A stretch of 64,000 nucleotides of DNA from Magnetospirillum sp. XM-1 (GCF_001511835.1 NZ_LN997848.1:4637501-4701500), one strand, 5' to 3'; numbered from the stretch's first letter, positions 43,817 to 55,147 are shown. Numbers and translations are program-made. The notes: generated from the sequence alone by a model not told the origin.

Positions 43817-44860
43817 ATGATGGAGCGAGCGATCCTATGTGAGAGCAGCTTTTGCAACAGAGGCCATATGTTTCCAGATTCCGCGATTGCGATCCGTGAC
43901 CCTGATTGGCAATACGCTGAATTTGACCGCGCCCGATACATCACAAATTGCTGCGGATTGCATCTGGGGCGGTCTTTCAATTCCACAGACGATGATGCAA
44001 TCATAAACTTCGTCATGAACGCCCTAAATGATCGCAATTACGTGGGGGTAATTTGGCTTCCATTTGTGCTAATCATTGACACTGATCTTGACATAGCTGA
44101 GCGGCTGAGACAAATCGCTCCGCTTAGACCTTTGCTTATGAACGAGCAGATTATATTCTGCACAACACGTTGCCTTGACGACTTTATCCCCCCAATAGAT
44201 TTGGCGGGACATCCAGTTTTGTTGGCACAGAATCGCCGCATGCTCATGCAATCCTATCTCGAACTGCATGCTCGCTTAATAAAAGGTGCAAAAGCAGAGC
44301 GCCCACATGCAATGCTATTCAAGCAGCATGTTGTCCTAACGATGGTTGAAATAGTTAATTCCCGCCGGGAGTGGCTGTCCAACGAACAGATTGCAAACGC
44401 GCTGGATAAGAAGGGGTACAAGCCCGCCCTGGTACTTGACATCACATCAGAGTGCATCCTTTGGAACAGCCGGGATAAGGCTGACTGCGATGAAATCGAC
44501 TTAACTTACCGGGAACACGCCGGATTTAACATTCCGCCCATTACACCAACATTAGATCAGGCAATAGAATTGGTCGGGGCCGCCTACGACCCTGTGGGTG
44601 ATCTGATCAGCCGTCGTCGCGCTGATCCACGACGTTGGCAATCGCTGAAACAGATCGTGAAAGATCGCGGCGTTGGCACCAGTGATGGCCTTGCCGCGTT
44701 CGACGCACCCACCATCAGCAAATTGCTGCGCGATACCGGCAAACGGCAGGTCTGGGAAAATGCACGAGGTAAATTCGGTTCACCAACTCGAACTACTCGC
44801 GAAAAGTCCGCAAGCGGCTCAAATAGAGGGGTGGATCCTGGGGGTAATGTGACTTCGTAG
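43817..44860 (+). CDS. Hypothetical protein of the AT-rich accessory region
   Basis: A 347-residue soluble protein with codon use and base composition unlike the chromosomal genes. The first two thirds are hydrophobic-patterned alpha/beta sequence (VGVIWLPFVLIIDTDLDIAE); the last third is basic and Ser/Thr-rich. No family is recognised. ATG 43817 has no good ribosome binding site; ATG 43868, with AGAGG before it, is a plausible alternative. Confidence 0.6.
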   Translation: MMERAILCESSFCNRGHMFPDSAIAIRDPDWQYAEFDRARYITNCCGLHLGRSFNSTDDDAIINFVMNALNDRNYVGVIWLPFVLIIDTDLDIAERLRQIAPLRPLLMNEQIIFCTTRCLDDFIPPIDLAGHPVLLAQNRRMLMQSYLELHARLIKGAKAERPHAMLFKQHVVLTMVEIVNSRREWLSNEQIANALDKKGYKPALVLDITSECILWNSRDKADCDEIDLTYREHAGFNIPPITPTLDQAIELVGAAYDPVGDLISRRRADPRRWQSLKQIVKDRGVGTSDGLAAFDAPTISKLLRDTGKRQVWENARGKFGSPTRTTREKSASGSNRGVDPGGNVTS

Positions 44861-44970
44861 CGTCCATTATCCAAATCTAGACAGAACCCAACACCTTCGC
44901 CGATATGCTCTCGGCCCGTCACCCATTTGGCTTGGCCCATCTTGAAGCAGGATAAGTGTGGGGTGCCTTC

Positions 44971-45399
44971 TCACTCCTCCGCGTCGGCGGCAGCATTTTT
45001 CGCAACAGTCGTCTTGGGTTTCCGCCCAAGGCCAATCTTAATGGCCATCTCCGAGCGCTTTTTGGCGTAGCTTGGGGCGGCCATGGGGTAATCGGCTGGT
45101 AAAGACCATTTGGCCCGATATTCCTCGACAGAGAGGCCATGCGCGGTCGCCAAATGGCGCCTAAGCATCTTCTGCTTCTTGGCACACTCAAGGCAGCTGA
45201 CAAAATCGCGCGTTATGGACTTTTTGATAGGTACTGCCGGGATAGGACGATCCGCTTCGAGCGGGGATGACGCTTCGGCTCCGACCAAAGCTGCGTAGGT
45301 AGCCTTGATGAGCTCAGGGAGATCGGTGATGGGGATCTCGTGATTTCGCAAATAGGCCGCCACGATGCGAGCAGCAAAAGATACCTTTTGATCAACCAC
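44971..45399 (-). CDS. MucR/Ros family zinc-finger transcriptional regulator
   Basis: A 142-residue regulator. The zinc finger lies in SCLECAKKQKMLRRHLATAH (Cys2-His2 type), followed by GLSVEEYRAKWSLPADYPM and a Lys-rich tail. MucR proteins silence AT-rich DNA in alphaproteobacteria, which fits its place in an AT-rich region. GTG 45399 with AAGGAGG six bases away is the chosen start. The tail KIGLGRKPKTTVAKNAAADA is typical. Confidence 0.88.
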   Translation of the reverse strand: MVDQKVSFAARIVAAYLRNHEIPITDLPELIKATYAALVGAEASSPLEADRPIPAVPIKKSITRDFVSCLECAKKQKMLRRHLATAHGLSVEEYRAKWSLPADYPMAAPSYAKKRSEMAIKIGLGRKPKTTVAKNAAADAEE

Positions 45400-45435
45400 T
45401 ACATTCCTCCTTGAGATGCCAAGCAAATTACCGCG

Positions 45436-46266
45436 TCATAACGACGTTGCGACCGCCTGCCTTATCATATCCATAAGCATCTGAGATTTCTTTGCACTAA
45501 CCTTGTCATCGTCTATCTTCCCCCGAACATGATCTGCAACATTGATGCCAACATCACTCAATATTTGAAGTACATTATCGATATAATGCCCTGACTTAGC
45601 AAAACATGATAACTCCGCCACGATTAACTCTGCATTTTTTGTCTCAATGTAACTCCTTACTGCCTGCCGTAAGTCTAACGCATGATGGCGCCGATTCACG
45701 GTCGCCCACTTTTTAACTTCACCCCATATTTTCAGCATAACCAATCGAAGTCCACCATCCGCGGCGTCCCGCCTCGCCTGCTCCTCCTCGGAATAAATTG
45801 GGCCACGCCGGACCCTTCCGGCACTTTGAACGCGGCTGCGCATCTTAGCGCGGTCTATTATGCCATGCGGCTTGAATGGCTCTAAGTCGCTCTCGGGGTA
45901 TTTTAGGCGGAATCGTACAGCATCACGTTTCGATTCAAACGACAAAAGCCAATAATCACACCATACTTTGCAATAAGTAGGCGCGACGCCAAAGCGACCT
46001 GATAAATGGCGTAATATTTCCCATTTTTCAACGTGTGCAATTCCGACGTATATTTTTAACTTTGTAATTAAATTGCAAACAAGATGATAGTTATCGCCCC
46101 CATCCTCATACAGTGGGATTGCCAGAAGCACTCTTCCACTAGCTTGCATATTAATCACGTCATGCATAAATATGCGACCAAGATCTTTAATAAAACACCC
46201 GCAATTCTCCTGCACACGCCCCACTACATCATGACTTATATTTCGCCAACTCACATAGTCATTCAT
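45436..46266 (-). CDS. Hypothetical protein
   Basis: A 276-residue soluble protein, AT-rich codons, no recognised domain. The C-terminal half is helical and basic (WGEVKKWATVNRRHHALDLR). AGGGTGATAA precedes ATG 46266. It is 9 bp downstream of the next gene, so the two form an operon. Confidence 0.6.
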   Translation of the reverse strand: MNDYVSWRNISHDVVGRVQENCGCFIKDLGRIFMHDVINMQASGRVLLAIPLYEDGGDNYHLVCNLITKLKIYVGIAHVEKWEILRHLSGRFGVAPTYCKVWCDYWLLSFESKRDAVRFRLKYPESDLEPFKPHGIIDRAKMRSRVQSAGRVRRGPIYSEEEQARRDAADGGLRLVMLKIWGEVKKWATVNRRHHALDLRQAVRSYIETKNAELIVAELSCFAKSGHYIDNVLQILSDVGINVADHVRGKIDDDKVSAKKSQMLMDMIRQAVATSL

Positions 46267-46275
46267 TTTATCACC

Positions 46276-46605
46276 CTATAGCTTTATTATATTGTCAGAA
46301 ATTGTCTTCCCAATCGCAGCCAATTCACTTCTACGCCCTGGATTAGCGGTGATCAGACAGACATCCTCAACGGCGCCCATCCACCGCTGACCGGTGCACG
46401 CCCGCCGGATGACATCTCCGCGGCGACGGACCGACCGAAGCAATTCGGCCGCAGCATCATTGCTAAGTCGCAAAATAATAACATCAAGCCCCTCAAAGAT
46501 TGGCGGAGAGGCCAATGAAAATAGCTCTGAATCAAGCGTCGCCATTGCGTAATTAGCAGAGCACAGCTTTGCCATATAGTTTCCAACTACATTTGTAACA
46601 CTCAT
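46276..46605 (-). CDS. Hypothetical protein
   Basis: A 109-residue protein with a strong ribosome binding site (AAGGAGATAATC before ATG 46605). It looks globular (LDVIILRLSNDAAAELLRSV). Not recognised. First gene of the two-gene unit. Confidence 0.6.
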   Translation of the reverse strand: MSVTNVVGNYMAKLCSANYAMATLDSELFSLASPPIFEGLDVIILRLSNDAAAELLRSVRRRGDVIRRACTGQRWMGAVEDVCLITANPGRRSELAAIGKTISDNIIKL

Positions 46606-47577
46606 GATTATCTCCTTGTGCGATTGGGCATGAACTGACGATATGCCCGCCCCGCACTTTTTTCATTAATTCATTTCATCATGTATACAAAAGTAATCGC
46701 GATGCCTCACCATTCCATTGGGCGGCACCTTTCAGTATTTATCAATTCAGCGGTGCCAAATATGACCTAAAACAGCCGCGCCTGAGATTGATTACTGGTG
46801 GCGCAGTCCGCCATGGAAGTTTAGGTATTGCTCTTGGACGTTAATCATGCTGTCGGCTATCAACAAATACACAGCACTACAAAGACACATGAATATGAGC
46901 AATTCGTCTGGTCTGGCTATCACATAAATTGTCATTTGCGAGGGTATTTGGTATTTTGTATAAATACAAAAGACACGGTGGGTTTGCGAACTGTTCCATG
47001 TCGATCCGTGATGACGGATTTGTTGAGTTCGCAGCAAGTCGAAGGGTTAATGACGTTATGGTCGCCCGAATCGATAAAGCAAAATAAGGTGGCATGTTGT
47101 TTATTCTCACCTAGCCTGCGATGGCAAATCAATAACAAGGCGTCGTGATTCTGGACGTTTATAATAAACAGAATGGTCTGCGGGAGAACTTCACCTGTGA
47201 AAAACAGAGCTTCCGATCCCCCGAATGGTTTTTATCGATCTGAGGGAAAACTTAGGCAAAGTGTACGGTGAGAAATAGTGGCCTCCACTGCCATAGTGTG
47301 GAACCGGGACTGAGATTGGCACTCAGGGTTATCTTTTAAAGAGATAGCAGATCAAAGGCACCTAAGCTATACGCGGACTTAATAGGTAAACTGGGACTTG
47401 TCAGAATCCGATATAGGCAAGTTGCAAGACGTGTTTTTTGGGATCAGATTTTAGATTCCAATAACTAAAGCATCGTCTTACCGGGCAAGCGGAAGGGGAA
47501 GCTTTGCCTACAGAATGCAGCTGCATCAGGGAGATGACACCACACATGGCCACGCCCGGATCCCGTCGGTGACCAGC
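46606..47577. other. 972-bp AT-rich region without a supported gene
   Basis: No frame here looks coding beyond a 29-codon stretch at 46998-47087 (ISRDDGFVEF-like), which may be a gene relic. The clearest structure is a perfect palindrome at 46954-46971 (TTTTGTAT-AA-ATACAAAA). The TTTTGTAT octamer also occurs at 46685-46692 (reverse). The right part, 47160-47500, shows nothing. Confidence 0.5.
46954..46971. promoter_or_regulatory. Perfect 18-bp AT palindrome, possible operator
   Basis: TTTTGTAT, AA, ATACAAAA. The same octamer is seen in three other gene-free spots of this accessory region (46685, 54686, 57823). It may be a regulator site or simply contain a TATAAAT promoter element. Confidence 0.4.
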
Positions 47578-47973
47578 CTATCGAGATGCTTCTGCCATGA
47601 CCTTGGCGATGCCAATGTTCAACTGCTTAAGCGAGAACGGCTTGCCCATGAACAAATTCGCTCCTGCTGCGTAAGCAGCCTCTTTCGCCTCCTCACTGAC
47701 CATCGCTGTGAGCAGAATGATAGGAAGCTTGGGATCGACCCCATCAATGCCCGCACGGATTTGGCGAGTGCACTCCATGCCGTCCATTACGTCCATTTGC
47801 CAATCCATGATGACAATGTTTGCGCCATGTGCCTTCAACGCTGAAATAGCCTCTGCCCCATTCTCAGCCTCAATACAGTGACTAATTCCAAGGGATTCTA
47901 ATGCCAGTTTGATCAGATGTCGCATCGGCTGCGAATCTTCCACCACTACGCCATATTTCTTGTTGCTGCTCAT
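47578..47973 (-). CDS. CheY-like single-domain response regulator
   Basis: A 131-residue receiver protein: VVVEDSQPMRHLI, phospho-acceptor Asp in NIVIMDWQMDVMDGME, Thr in LLTAMV and Lys in MGKPFSLK. It ends the phosphorelay operon and lacks an output domain, so it probably acts on a motor or another kinase. ATG 47973 begins the family-like part. Confidence 0.85.
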   Translation of the reverse strand: MSSNKKYGVVVEDSQPMRHLIKLALESLGISHCIEAENGAEAISALKAHGANIVIMDWQMDVMDGMECTRQIRAGIDGVDPKLPIILLTAMVSEEAKEAAYAAGANLFMGKPFSLKQLNIGIAKVMAEASR

Positions 47974-47983
47974 AATCCATCCC

Positions 47984-49135
47984 TTACGGATTTGGAGTTT
48001 CTGTCTGGCTGCCATCGACTGGAAGCCTAATTGTAAAAACGGAACCTTCTGCTGGGCCATCTTTCACTGAGATGGTCCCTCCCAGTTTGGTGATGGTGTC
48101 GTACACAATAGCCAAACCCAATCCCTGCCCGAATCCAACATCGCGGGTTGTGAAAAATGGATCAAAAATATGGTCTCGAATCTCTGGCGGTATACCTGCG
48201 CCGTTGTCCATGACATGGATTTCTGCCCAGTCTCCGTGGCGCTTGGTCAAGATACGAATATCGCCATTACGCTCCGGGAGAACAGCCTGAACGGCGTTCT
48301 GAATCAAACTCATAATAACTTCACTCATCCTACCAGGGTGGCAGGAAATTGGCGGCAGATCTGAATCAAGGCACACGTCTAGGTGATGATTATTTCCAAT
48401 TAATCTGACGCCAATCAACAGAACATTATTGATTAAATTGTTTATGTCTACGTATTGCATCTCAGCATCATTCTGCGAACAAAAATCTTTTGTTGCCAAA
48501 ACAATGTCAGATATCCGGGAAACACCGCGCCTTAAATCAATGATTGCCTCTTGCAGCTCCGATTCCGCGCAGGCGGCTTGCAAGTCTATTAATTTGCCTT
48601 CCTTAATCGCATTAATTAATTCACTTACCTCATTTTGAATATATATAATATTTGAAGCAATATATTGAAGGGGCGTATTGATTTCGTGTGCAATGCCTGC
48701 TGCCAACTGGCCCGCAGCTGCAAATCGGGCTGCCCGTATCGCATCAAACCGCGCTTGCTTGAGTCGGACATGGGTCTGTAGCCGACTTCGAACTATGGGG
48801 AGTGAATAGGGCTTTGTGATATAATCAACAGCCCCAAGCTCCAGGCCCTTAATCTCATCAGTTAACTGGACCATTGCGGACATAAAAATAATAGGAATAT
48901 TCGTAGTAGCTTTATCTGCCTTTAGTCTCCGGCAAACCTCATAGCCGTCCATGTCAGGCATCATAATATCGAGCAATATTGCATCAGGCTGCGGTATCGC
49001 GTTTGCTCGGAAAAGCGACCCCTCTCCATTGGTGGCTGCAATGATACGAAATTCATTTTTGAGGAATTCAGATAGAACTCTGATATTTTGAATCTCATCA
49101 TCAACAATGAGTATCGTCGGCTTTTCCAAGGTCAT
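47984..49135 (-). CDS. Receiver-histidine kinase hybrid
   Basis: A 383-residue protein. An N-terminal receiver (residues 8-125: ILIVDDEIQNIRVLS, Asp in ILLDIMMPDMDGYE) is joined to a kinase whose His lies in GQLAAGIAHEINTPLQYIAS. N and G boxes are MSLIQNAVQAVLPE and GFGQGLGLAIVYDTITKLG. There is no membrane part. ATG 49135 has AAGGA upstream; a TTG at 49144 overlaps the previous stop. Confidence 0.88.
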   Translation of the reverse strand: MTLEKPTILIVDDEIQNIRVLSEFLKNEFRIIAATNGEGSLFRANAIPQPDAILLDIMMPDMDGYEVCRRLKADKATTNIPIIFMSAMVQLTDEIKGLELGAVDYITKPYSLPIVRSRLQTHVRLKQARFDAIRAARFAAAGQLAAGIAHEINTPLQYIASNIIYIQNEVSELINAIKEGKLIDLQAACAESELQEAIIDLRRGVSRISDIVLATKDFCSQNDAEMQYVDINNLINNVLLIGVRLIGNNHHLDVCLDSDLPPISCHPGRMSEVIMSLIQNAVQAVLPERNGDIRILTKRHGDWAEIHVMDNGAGIPPEIRDHIFDPFFTTRDVGFGQGLGLAIVYDTITKLGGTISVKDGPAEGSVFTIRLPVDGSQTETPNP

Positions 49136-49140
49136 ATCGA

Positions 49141-52100
49141 TCAATCCTTGGTGTGCAAAATTTTATCAAGAATGTTATCAATTATTTTTTCTGCTTTCTT
49201 GAAATCAAAGCATTTAATAGAACGGTCAAGCTCTTCGCACATGCCTAATAAATCAGATTCATCCAATATGCTTGTCAGATCATCTATCGCTTCGAGGGCG
49301 CCGGTGTCAGCTTGACAAATCAGCTGCTTCAGCTTTGATGCCTTTTCTAAGGCGGAGTCGAGGTTTATGTCCGTATGAAATGCAGTGTTTTCACTGCAAC
49401 AATCAGTATCAATAGGCTCGTTATTTTTAGCTCTGACATTTTTGCTTGTGTGCACTAATATGGACCCAATTAGTGGTGCAAGTGCAGCATCTAACTTGTC
49501 CAGTAGCGCCAAGCCAGCCTCTACATCACTGTTGGAAAAAGCGGCTTCAACGTATTCGGCATGTTTCTGCACATCGTAAGCATCAATGATCCCGGCGAGC
49601 CCCTTCAGGGTATGGGCATCCCGTTCAGCCCTTTTGACGTCGCCTTCACTAAGGGCTACGCGGATTCGAGAGACTGAATCGCCTTGCTGTTCAGCGAAGC
49701 TCCGAAGGGTATTGAGGTAAAGCCCCTTCATCCCTGCAACCCGGCGTAAACCTGCACGGATGTCTAAGCCAGGAATCTGGCCCGGCAACTGAATGTCGCC
49801 GTCATCGAAGTTAAGCGCACCAAACATCTCGGCGTCGCTCTCCCCCGTTACCCACTTCCATATGGTCCGGAATAAATCGGCTGGGTTGAATGGCTTGCTG
49901 ATGAAATCGTTCATCCCCGCGTCGATGCATTGAGCCCGATGCTCAGCCATGGCGTTTGCGGTCATGGCGATAATCGGAAGATCGGCATACTTTTCGTGTT
50001 CGCGAATTTTCCTGGTGGCAGTCAGCCCATCCATGACTGGCATCTGCAAATCCATCAGGATGATTTCGTAATCGTTCACTTCAATTTTTGAAATGGCCTC
50101 AGCGCCATTGCCTGCGATGTCGACGGATATTCCGCCGGCACCTAGGATGCCCAACGCAACCTTTTGATTAACGTCGTTGTCCTCCACCAGTAGCAGGCGC
50201 GTCCCTCTCAGAATCTCGTAGTTCTGGGCACTTTTGGCGCCAGAACGCTTGGGGCGGTTTTCCTCATGTTTTCCACCTCCAGTGGCGGAACGCCTGAGAT
50301 TCACAGTGAAATGGAATGTGCTGCCTTTGCCGAGTGCGCTCTCAACGCTGACATACCCTCCCATCAACTCAGCCAATTCCTTGCAGATCGATAATCCTAG
50401 CCCAGTGCCGCCATATCGTCGGGATATAGAGGATTCCGCTTGGACGAACGGCGAAAACAGCATGGCCTTCTGTTCGTCACTCAACCCGATGCCGGTATCC
50501 GATACCGAGACAGTTAGAGCCAGATCGTCATCTCCGGCGGATGCCTGCGAAACCTTGACCACGACGGAGCCCGTATCGGTGAACTTGATGGCGTTGCCGA
50601 GATAGTTCATGACGATCTGGCCAATTCTGAACGGGTCGCCGATCAGAATCGGCGGGATGTCATTGTCAATTTCGACGGCAAGATTGATCCCCTTGGCGTC
50701 GGCAGCGTGATTAACCAGTGCGAGTTGATCTTGGATCAGTGTGCGGATATCGAACGGTTCCGTCTCAATCGAAAGTCCTCCCGCCTGGATTTTGGAGAAA
50801 TCAAGAATGTCGTTTACGACGCCCAGCAGGCGCTTGGTGGACTGCTCTATGGTCTCTATATGGTTATGCACATCCTTTGGCAGATCTTGGCTGAGTGCGA
50901 GATGTGCCATGCCCAATATCCCGTTCATTGGAGTTCGTAACTCGTGGCTCATATTGGCGAGAAAATGTGATTTGAACTGGTTTGCTTTTTCGGCATCAAG
51001 GCGCGCTAGTTGAAGGTCGGTGACGTCCACCCGAACGCCGACGATATAATTTTGCGGCGTGATCCGTTCTTCAATTCGAATGTATCTTCCGTTGCCAAGT
51101 TTCTGGATGATGCGCTTTCCACCACGTCGATGGGCATCAAGACGCTCTTGCACCCATTCATCGATGCGTCCTTCCGCTTCAGCGTACTGGCCGCGTTCGG
51201 CCCCGGTCCGGATAATCTCCTCGAACGTCGTCCCGGCCTGAAACAGATCGGCTGATTCAGCATAAATCTCACGGTACTTCTCGTTGCACATCAGCAATCT
51301 GTCTTGATCATCATAGATTACGAACCCTTCACCAATCGCATCGATTGCCGCGTTCAGGATCTCGGTCGCATTCTTATGCCTCTCGGCGACATATTCATTA
51401 ACTTGAAAAAGCTCGGCGTTGAGTATCAGTGTTTCTCTGAACTTCTCGATGTTGCGCGTAATTTCTCCGATCTCATTTGGGTGACTGGAAACAGTGATAT
51501 TCTGATCAAGTTTCCCACTTGCTAAAGCCTGCATGTCTCTGCTGATGGTGGCAAGAGACTTGGATAAAGAGAGGGATTGCCGTAACGCAATCACGACGGC
51601 AGTGGTGATTAAAATGCCCATGACCGTGAGGTCAAGTATGATGGAGATCAAGTTGTCCCTGATCAACGTCCCGGCATGCGACCGCAGATCGTTCTCAAGG
51701 ATAGTCTCGACGTCACGCAGAAGGGCTATCCGTTCGGAGGTCGCCTTGATCCATTCATCTGCATTGACAGAGCCTGTGTCTTTATTCAGACGATCGGTCA
51801 TCTGATTTATGGTGGCCGACAGGCTCTTGAACTCGCTGCTTTTCATCTGAGATGCGAGCGGCTTGATGCCCTGATGTCTGGCGAATGTCTCCAGCACAGA
51901 AATGGCATCTTCCCCTTTGCGCGCCAGTGTCAGCGCATCTCTTCTCCTTTCTTCCGAACTACCCTTGCCCCAAAAGGCATTAACCCCCGTACCCCGAGAC
52001 CTTCCAAGTGTCTCGGTTACATCGGCTATCAGGAACAGAGCAGACAAATCCAATGCAGACTGCGCATCCGCCGCGTAGATCCTGCCGATCGATGACAACG

Positions 52101-52650
52101 ACATGAGTCCTGAAATGATGTTGGTATAATTGGCAAATGCCGTGGTGTGGTCGATGCGGGTATCCTCCGACAAGTCTCGGAGGGTGCCCACGGCGGCGGA
52201 CAAACCGTCGATGAAGGCATAATTTGAGCTCAGATCGTCTGTGAACAGAAGACTTTGCTTGCTGCGATCGACAGCCGATTGCAGCGCCTTGATTGTAGAG
52301 GAAGTCTTCTCCCGCTGATCCTCTAACCGCACCTTAGCATTCTGAAAATCTTGTGATCCCTTAGCGACAGTGAGGCCACGCTCTAGTTGAAGCTCGTGAA
52401 TGGTGTCAGTGACGAGATTAGAGATGTCGATAAATTTTTCAAAGTTCAAAGTAGATCGTATTGAACTAATCCGATGCAACGAATCATGAATCGCATAGAC
52501 AGCAATGCCAAAGATTGGAAGAATCAGAATCAGTGCAATTTGTTGTTTTATCTTAAGGCCGGACAGCACGTCATCGTTCCCATAAATTAGTATTGGCCCA
52601 AGCTTTGGCCTGTAGCCTGAAAATAAGGAGGATCGCTCGACACTTAACAT
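49141..52650 (-). CDS. NIT-domain hybrid sensor kinase with PAS, receiver and Hpt domains
   Basis: An about 1169-residue membrane kinase. First membrane segment near 25-45; a NIT-type (nitrate/nitrite-sensing-like) helical sensor (about 60-310: [20 protein letters not shown]); second membrane segment near 325-350; HAMP; PAS (about 420-535). HisKA His is in [20 protein letters not shown]; HATPase has [18 protein letters not shown]. The receiver Asp lies in [13 protein letters not shown] and the Hpt His in [11 protein letters not shown] (about 1050). It can run a full internal phosphorelay. Start uncertain: ATG 52650, or GTG 52569, which begins just before the first membrane segment and has GGGAA. 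Confidence 0.87.
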   Translation of the reverse strand: MLSVERSSLFSGYRPKLGPILIYGNDDVLSGLKIKQQIALILILPIFGIAVYAIHDSLHRISSIRSTLNFEKFIDISNLVTDTIHELQLERGLTVAKGSQDFQNAKVRLEDQREKTSSTIKALQSAVDRSKQSLLFTDDLSSNYAFIDGLSAAVGTLRDLSEDTRIDHTTAFANYTNIISGLMSLSSIGRIYAADAQSALDLSALFLIADVTETLGRSRGTGVNAFWGKGSSEERRRDALTLARKGEDAISVLETFARHQGIKPLASQMKSSEFKSLSATINQMTDRLNKDTGSVNADEWIKATSERIALLRDVETILENDLRSHAGTLIRDNLISIILDLTVMGILITTAVVIALRQSLSLSKSLATISRDMQALASGKLDQNITVSSHPNEIGEITRNIEKFRETLILNAELFQVNEYVAERHKNATEILNAAIDAIGEGFVIYDDQDRLLMCNEKYREIYAESADLFQAGTTFEEIIRTGAERGQYAEAEGRIDEWVQERLDAHRRGGKRIIQKLGNGRYIRIEERITPQNYIVGVRVDVTDLQLARLDAEKANQFKSHFLANMSHELRTPMNGILGMAHLALSQDLPKDVHNHIETIEQSTKRLLGVVNDILDFSKIQAGGLSIETEPFDIRTLIQDQLALVNHAADAKGINLAVEIDNDIPPILIGDPFRIGQIVMNYLGNAIKFTDTGSVVVKVSQASAGDDDLALTVSVSDTGIGLSDEQKAMLFSPFVQAESSISRRYGGTGLGLSICKELAELMGGYVSVESALGKGSTFHFTVNLRRSATGGGKHEENRPKRSGAKSAQNYEILRGTRLLLVEDNDVNQKVALGILGAGGISVDIAGNGAEAISKIEVNDYEIILMDLQMPVMDGLTATRKIREHEKYADLPIIAMTANAMAEHRAQCIDAGMNDFISKPFNPADLFRTIWKWVTGESDAEMFGALNFDDGDIQLPGQIPGLDIRAGLRRVAGMKGLYLNTLRSFAEQQGDSVSRIRVALSEGDVKRAERDAHTLKGLAGIIDAYDVQKHAEYVEAAFSNSDVEAGLALLDKLDAALAPLIGSILVHTSKNVRAKNNEPIDTDCCSENTAFHTDINLDSALEKASKLKQLICQADTGALEAIDDLTSILDESDLLGMCEELDRSIKCFDFKKAEKIIDNILDKILHTKD

Positions 52651-52885
52651 GTAGGGCGTCTGCTCCTTATAATGTGCCAGCACGCAGTGCCACTACCCCC
52701 AAATGGGATGGGGCAAATTCATGGATATTATCTGGCCTCATTGGGTCATGGGACCCCGGCTACACGCCGCCGATAGTCAGGCAGCCTGATCAAAGTATCC
52801 TTCACCTGCGGAGCTCATCGGGCTCACCGGATGCTGACAAAAAACCGCCAAATGGCGGCTTTTCCGAGACGCTTGCGAACATGCC

Positions 52886-54568
52886 TCACCCAGTACGGAC
52901 ACTTCTCAGGAACGTCTGAACCTCTTTCTGAAGGTTATTAGCTTGAAGAGCCAGTTCGGATGCGGACTCATTGATCTGCTCGGCAGCTCCGCCAGTTTCC
53001 CGAGCCGCTCCCTCGACCATGCCAATGTTGCGAGACACCTCCTGAGTACCAAGCGAGGCTTGATCAACGTTTCGGGCGATTTCTCCCGTGGCAGCAGTCT
53101 GTTCCTGGACGGCAGCTGCAACCGTCGATCCAATGGAATTGATCTCGGTGATCACATGAGTGATTGAAGCAATTGCCTTCACCGCTTCTTGGGTGCCGGA
53201 TTGGATCTGGGAAATTTTGGCGGTGATCTCATCCGTTGCCTTGCCAGTCTGATTTGCCAGGGTCTTGACCTCATTGGCAACAACGGCAAAGCCCTTACCA
53301 GCATCTCCAGCACGGGCAGCTTCGATAGTGGCGTTAAGCGCCAGCAGGTTGGTTTGCGAAGCGATGTCGGTGATCAAGCCTACAATGGCACCGATGCTGG
53401 CAACGCTCTCAGCCAGATTGTTGATAAGTTGAGAGGTTTGTCGAGCTTCGGAATCAGCTTGGGAGGCAACCACTTGGCTACGCTCCATCTGACCGGCTAT
53501 TTCGTTGCTGGATGCAGTGAGTTCCTCAGTAGCAGAGGCTACCGTTGCCACGTTGCTAGAGGCTTCTTCCGCAGCTCCAGCGACCGTGGTTGCCTGTGAA
53601 CTGGTTTCGGTCGCAGTGGCGGCAAGCTGCTTCGAGGACGCCTGGAGTTGAACGATGGCAGCAGTGACGGCGTTGATCACCCCCCCAACCTTGGCTTCAA
53701 AGCTGTCAGCCATGGCTCTCATGGCAGCTTTCTGCTCAAGCTCAGCTCGCTTCTTGCTTTCTTCCTGCTCCGCTCGAAGCCGCTTATTGTCGAGCCCTGC
53801 CTGCTTGAAGACCTGAACGGCAGCAGCCATCCGACCAAGCTCGTCACCTCGTCCGACTCCGGGAATATCTACGGTCAGGTTGTCGGCAGCCAGTTGATCC
53901 ATCGATCCAGAAAGGCTGAGAATCGGTGAAACAATTCCCCGCTGTGCAATAAAATATGCAGCAATTAAGGCAAAAATTATGCCAGCTGCTATCGATGCAT
54001 AAACAGTTAATATGATAGTCTTCGTCTCATCTTCCAGTCTATCAGCCTGCCTCTCTGTTGAATCAATAATTTTGTTATTGATACTAAAAAAAGACGATCT
54101 CAATGCTGTTAGGGCTGGCTCGAGTTTATTGACTGTCATATCAATTGACGCATCCGTACTTCCAGCCATGCTTATTTTGGCAATACCTTTATATATTTCA
54201 TAAGCAGAGCTATACTGGCTTTGTATCGCTAACAAGGCATCCTTATGGGCAGGAAGGCTCTCAATCCCAGTATTTGAGAACTTAAAAAATTCTTCCCTTA
54301 CCTTTTCTATTTCTTTAGTTATTGACTCCTTCTTCGACATGTCTTTTTCAGTAACAAGTTTAAATGTATAAAAACCAAGGGCAACAGTGCGCTGATTGGC
54401 TCGGGCAAGAGCTATGGAGCCCTTCGAGTCATTATCTATTAAGTCGTTATATCCCTTACCTACGACCCTGATCTCCATTCCAGCGAAAAGAGCAGCACCA
54501 GCCGCTACCAATGCCAGAAGACCAACCGCCAGAAGAATCTTGTTTAGAATTTTTATATTGGTCAGCAT
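52886..54568 (-). CDS. Methyl-accepting chemotaxis protein (4HB type)
   Basis: A 560-residue chemoreceptor. Membrane segments near 8-30 and 190-212 enclose a four-helix-bundle-type sensor domain. HAMP follows, then the signalling hairpin with [20 protein letters not shown]. The C-terminus ([11 protein letters not shown]) has no CheR-binding pentapeptide. ATG 54568 starts [20 protein letters not shown]. The neighbours downstream are the phosphorelay genes, so the receptor may feed a local pathway. Confidence 0.92.
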   Translation of the reverse strand: MLTNIKILNKILLAVGLLALVAAGAALFAGMEIRVVGKGYNDLIDNDSKGSIALARANQRTVALGFYTFKLVTEKDMSKKESITKEIEKVREEFFKFSNTGIESLPAHKDALLAIQSQYSSAYEIYKGIAKISMAGSTDASIDMTVNKLEPALTALRSSFFSINNKIIDSTERQADRLEDETKTIILTVYASIAAGIIFALIAAYFIAQRGIVSPILSLSGSMDQLAADNLTVDIPGVGRGDELGRMAAAVQVFKQAGLDNKRLRAEQEESKKRAELEQKAAMRAMADSFEAKVGGVINAVTAAIVQLQASSKQLAATATETSSQATTVAGAAEEASSNVATVASATEELTASSNEIAGQMERSQVVASQADSEARQTSQLINNLAESVASIGAIVGLITDIASQTNLLALNATIEAARAGDAGKGFAVVANEVKTLANQTGKATDEITAKISQIQSGTQEAVKAIASITHVITEINSIGSTVAAAVQEQTAATGEIARNVDQASLGTQEVSRNIGMVEGAARETGGAAEQINESASELALQANNLQKEVQTFLRSVRTG

Positions 54569-54903
54569 CCCACACCTCAAGGCGAACGCCAGATCGGCTG
54601 CGACCAACAAGATCGTGTCGCAACGCGATTACGGATCAGGCAATACCGTACACCTCAATTGAGATGAGGTTAATACATTAGAGATATACAAAATGTGACA
54701 AATTGGTCGGTTCAGCAGACTTGCTGGTCAGGAGCCTTGTTAAAAGGCAATCCCCTAAACGATGCAATCATGCGCCGGTCACAGCCAGCAGATGCGAAGC
54801 TCTTGGCCATCAGGCGGTTAAGGCGAACGCCTCAGGATGCGACGACCACGAATCGCCACCCCAGATGACCCGCCTCGGTATAACTGACGTGGTGGCGGAG
54901 CTC

Positions 54904-55147
54904 TTACTTAGTTGGATGCTCCGCAAACCCCAGCAATTCCGCCATTTTCGCGGAACTCCATGGCTACTAAGTAAACTAAGTAGGTAGATTCAAGAGCTCC
55001 GCATAAAACAGAAAATAATATTTTTCATTTCTATAAATGGTTTTTCTCTTACTTAGTTTACTTAGTTACTAAATTCGAAATTATCATTATAAATCAACAG
55101 CTTGCACTTAGTAATCACTAAGTAAATGGATTGGCCATTTACTTAGT
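54904..55147. repeat. Cluster of eight TTACTTAGT-type repeats (iteron/resolution-site-like)
   Basis: Copies of TTACTTAGT or its complement ACTAAGTAA (one only 7 bases, one with a terminal mismatch) occur at 54904, 54966, 54975, 55049, 55058, 55106, 55117 and 55139. Two are exact 9-bp tandems in opposite orientation (54966-54983 and 55049-55066). The last two form a perfect 13-bp inverted repeat (arms 55117-55129 and 55135-55147). The block is non-coding, AT-rich and ends 58 bp before the serine recombinase stop. It could be a recombination site, an iteron origin or a partition site. Confidence 0.8.

Noticed and set aside
46998-47087. 29-codon ORF in the AT-rich gap
   Set aside because: Too short, no ribosome binding site, no family likeness.
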